DNA of 64,000 nt from contig NW_006500031.1 of NCBI RefSeq assembly GCF_000471905.2, positions 5,030,925 to 5,094,924 of the forward strand, read 5' to 3'. Positions 62,154 through 64,000 of this stretch are shown here, one piece after another (the stretch's first letter is position 1; each line of letters starts with the position of its first letter). Under the pieces are notes generated by a model that saw nothing but the letters and a program-made list of their open reading frames with translations, searched no databases and had not been told where the DNA came from. Source of the stretch: Amborella trichopoda (Eukaryota; Streptophyta; Magnoliopsida; Amborellales; Amborellaceae). The position numbers and the translations under genes are program-made.

Positions 62154-64000
62154 TTAATAAATGGTAGTTTAGGTGTGTTTTGAAAAAAATCTGAAATATT
62201 AAATAGTTAGTACTTTAGGTGCAGCTTGATAAATTGTCTATTTTATATAAAAAAGTTGTTTTGCCTCAATTGCCACCTCATGCAGATGCAGATGGCTTAT
62301 CAATGCGTGCAAATAGAGATAGCAATGGGTTGAATGGCTTGGCCAACTTGGAAAAACCAATGCCAAGGCTACAACATTTAGCTTAAGGCCTAAGCCTGAG
62401 CTTGGCCAACGCAGCCTAAGGCTTGGTGTGGGCCTGCCTAGCCCTTTATGTCAATTTCAAGATTTTTTAAGTTTTTATAAATCTGTTCAATCTACACTAT
62501 TTTTGAAGCTTTAAATTTTATAATTAAAGATGAAAAAATATTCTAAAGCTATCACGAAGATTATCAATATTGAAACCACATGTCTTGACCCTATTTGAAG
62601 GTGGATTTTACTTTGATTGTTTAGAATCTTGGCTCTACACAAACCGCATTTATTTTAGAATGCAAAAGTTTGAAGCCATCAAAAATATTGAAAGAAATAA
62701 ATGAAATGGCATTCCATGAGCCTAAAAGAAAGGGAAAATTATAAACACCTATCTAGACCCTACCTTTTAGACATATGCTTTCCCTAACACTTTTTGGACC
62801 ACATCACTAACTTTGACATTATTTATTTTTACACCTATACTAGAACGATTATTTTTTAGGATTAAAATACCCCCCTTTTCAATCCACATTTCTCTCCCAT
62901 TTTATCATGCTCCCACTTGGGCAAATCTGACACAAAATGTGTCGAACCAACTCCACTTTTTCACTTGAAGCTAGTGTCGCAAAAAATGTGGCAAATCGGC
63001 TTCTAGCCTCCAATATATATTAGCCTGGCATAAAATATGCTGAACGGGCTTCTGGGCCCCAAAATGTTCGGGTCCAACGCATTATTGGGCTGACTTCGGA
63101 GCCCAAAATGTGCTGGTCGGGCACATTGCTGGACCAGCCTAGAGAGATAAAATGCGAGCATGACAAGAAGGGAGAGAAATGTAAATTGAGAAGGGGGCAG
63201 GGGGGTATTTTCATCCAAAAAGAATAACTTGGGGCATAGGTGTAAGAATAAACAAGGGAGTATACGTAAGTTTCTCTAGAAGAAATAATGTCCATAGATT
63301 AAACAGAGATTCTCCAATTTTCAAAAAATGAGATTTAAATATTTGGAAAAGCTCAATTTATTTTGTTTTAGTTTCTAAAATAGTCATATGAGGTTCTCAA
63401 ATGGATCACCAAATTTCACATCTAAATAATTGCCGAGTAACTTTTTTTGAGAATAAATCCCCAAAATTTCATGTCTAAAAAATTCTCTTAAGCATTCTTC
63501 TTATTTACTCTAAAAAAAGAACTATTTTTCTTAAGAGAGAGAGGTTTGTTGAGACTCAATTTTGTGAGCACTTGATAGCCAATGAGAGAGAACAATGCCT
63601 AGTGGGAGAGGAACCATGTGGTGGGTCTACACAAGAAAGAAAGAGAGCATTTTGGCATCTAAATATAGAAGACTTAACGGGTACATAAAATGCAAAAATA
63701 GAAGCGCTAATGAGAATGTGGTAGAGTAAATTCAATGTTTGTCTATGCTATAGCAACATTATCATTGTAAGGATAAGGAGGATATGATGGAATAGGAACT
63801 AAGTGCCAAAGAACTATTCACTGTTGATTCTTGTAGAATATGTAATGAATGAAATATAGACGAAAGAGAGATAAAAGAATCAACAAGATGTATGTGGTTC
63901 GGCAATGGTGCTTACTTCTATGGAGGGTAAATCAGATTCTCATTCATGGGGATTACTTTGGTTTACCAGAGATTTATAGAGTTACAACTCCTGCTTTTTA
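62154..64000. other. Intergenic repeats, no gene seen
   Basis: 62440-62655 repeats the TIR-family interior and right end (GATTGTTTAGAATCTTGGCT). 63000-63140 contains TGGGCC-type text. The last 220 bp (TGTATGTGGTTCGGCAATGG at about 63889) has the look of a plant copia LTR, but no partner is in the window. Short ORFs are not convincing. Confidence 0.4.

Noticed and set aside
1..64000. CRISPR arrays, bacterial operons, rRNA or tRNA genes
   Set aside because: No regularly spaced repeats of CRISPR type and no recognisable rRNA or tRNA; tRNA-like hits are only the PBS sites of retroelements.
63780..64000. LTR of another copia element at the right edge
   Set aside because: Some LTR-like wording, but no partner repeat, PBS or coding remnant in the window; too weak to annotate as an element.

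Overview
The window is nuclear DNA of a flowering plant: AT-rich, split genes with very long introns, many degenerate Ty1/copia retrotransposons, an RTE-type LINE, MITE-like elements and an endogenous plant pararetrovirus. The species cannot be fixed from sequence alone. The presence of ARP (AS1/PHANTASTICA/RS2) and organellar MetAP proteins fits any angiosperm. Three N runs (14889-15286, 45870-46314, 60912-61507) are assembly gaps, each sitting in or beside a dinucleotide repeat.

Only two host genes are convincing. (1) The 3' part of a type-I methionine aminopeptidase gene (MAP1B-like, organellar) lies on + between 2322 and 35836 as five small exons (72, 80, 98, 48 and 146 nt). The 5' exons are not visible and probably lie upstream of the window. 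Its introns are huge: the one between 6181 and 27469 is 21.3 kb and the next is 8.2 kb, and both are filled with mobile DNA. The exon at 4766-4845 lacks a usable in-frame GT donor, and its acceptor region is tandemly duplicated, so the locus may be damaged or the assembly may carry a 1-base error. (2) A complete intronless-CDS R2R3-MYB-like gene of the ASYMMETRIC LEAVES1/PHANTASTICA/ROUGH SHEATH2 family is at 57104-58288 (+), with a TATA box, a GAGCTT hexamer repeat and overlapping upstream ORFs.

Layout: 1-7300, MAP exons plus a reverse-strand copia pol fragment (about 3360-4420). 7310-15935, a decayed copia element (+) with long LTRs; its 3' LTR carries a hAT-type MITE with a target-site duplication. 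15946-17220, a TIR element, then a 427-bp foldback MITE at 17254-17680. 17714-25990, a rearranged endogenous pararetrovirus whose main feature is an almost gap-free inverted repeat (18489-21720 against 22440-25667, about 3.23 kb per arm, about 0.72 kb loop). 28270-29680, a collapsed reverse-strand copia remnant. 29683-31706, an RTE-like LINE remnant. 31.7-35.7 kb, repeats, then the last MAP exon. 36-45 kb, copia debris, MITEs and a foldback. 45.4-52.1 kb, a second copia element (-) of the same lineage as the first. 53-56.4 kb, MITE-like and simple repeats. 56.8-58.3 kb, the ARP gene. 58.3-64 kb, tandem and dispersed repeats with no gene.

The most unusual feature is the giant viral hairpin inside the intron of a housekeeping gene. 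If the intron is transcribed, the pre-mRNA could fold into a 3.2-kb duplex of reverse transcriptase, RNase H, second-ORF and promoter sequence, a plausible source of small RNAs. That function is inference; the inverted repeat itself is directly visible.
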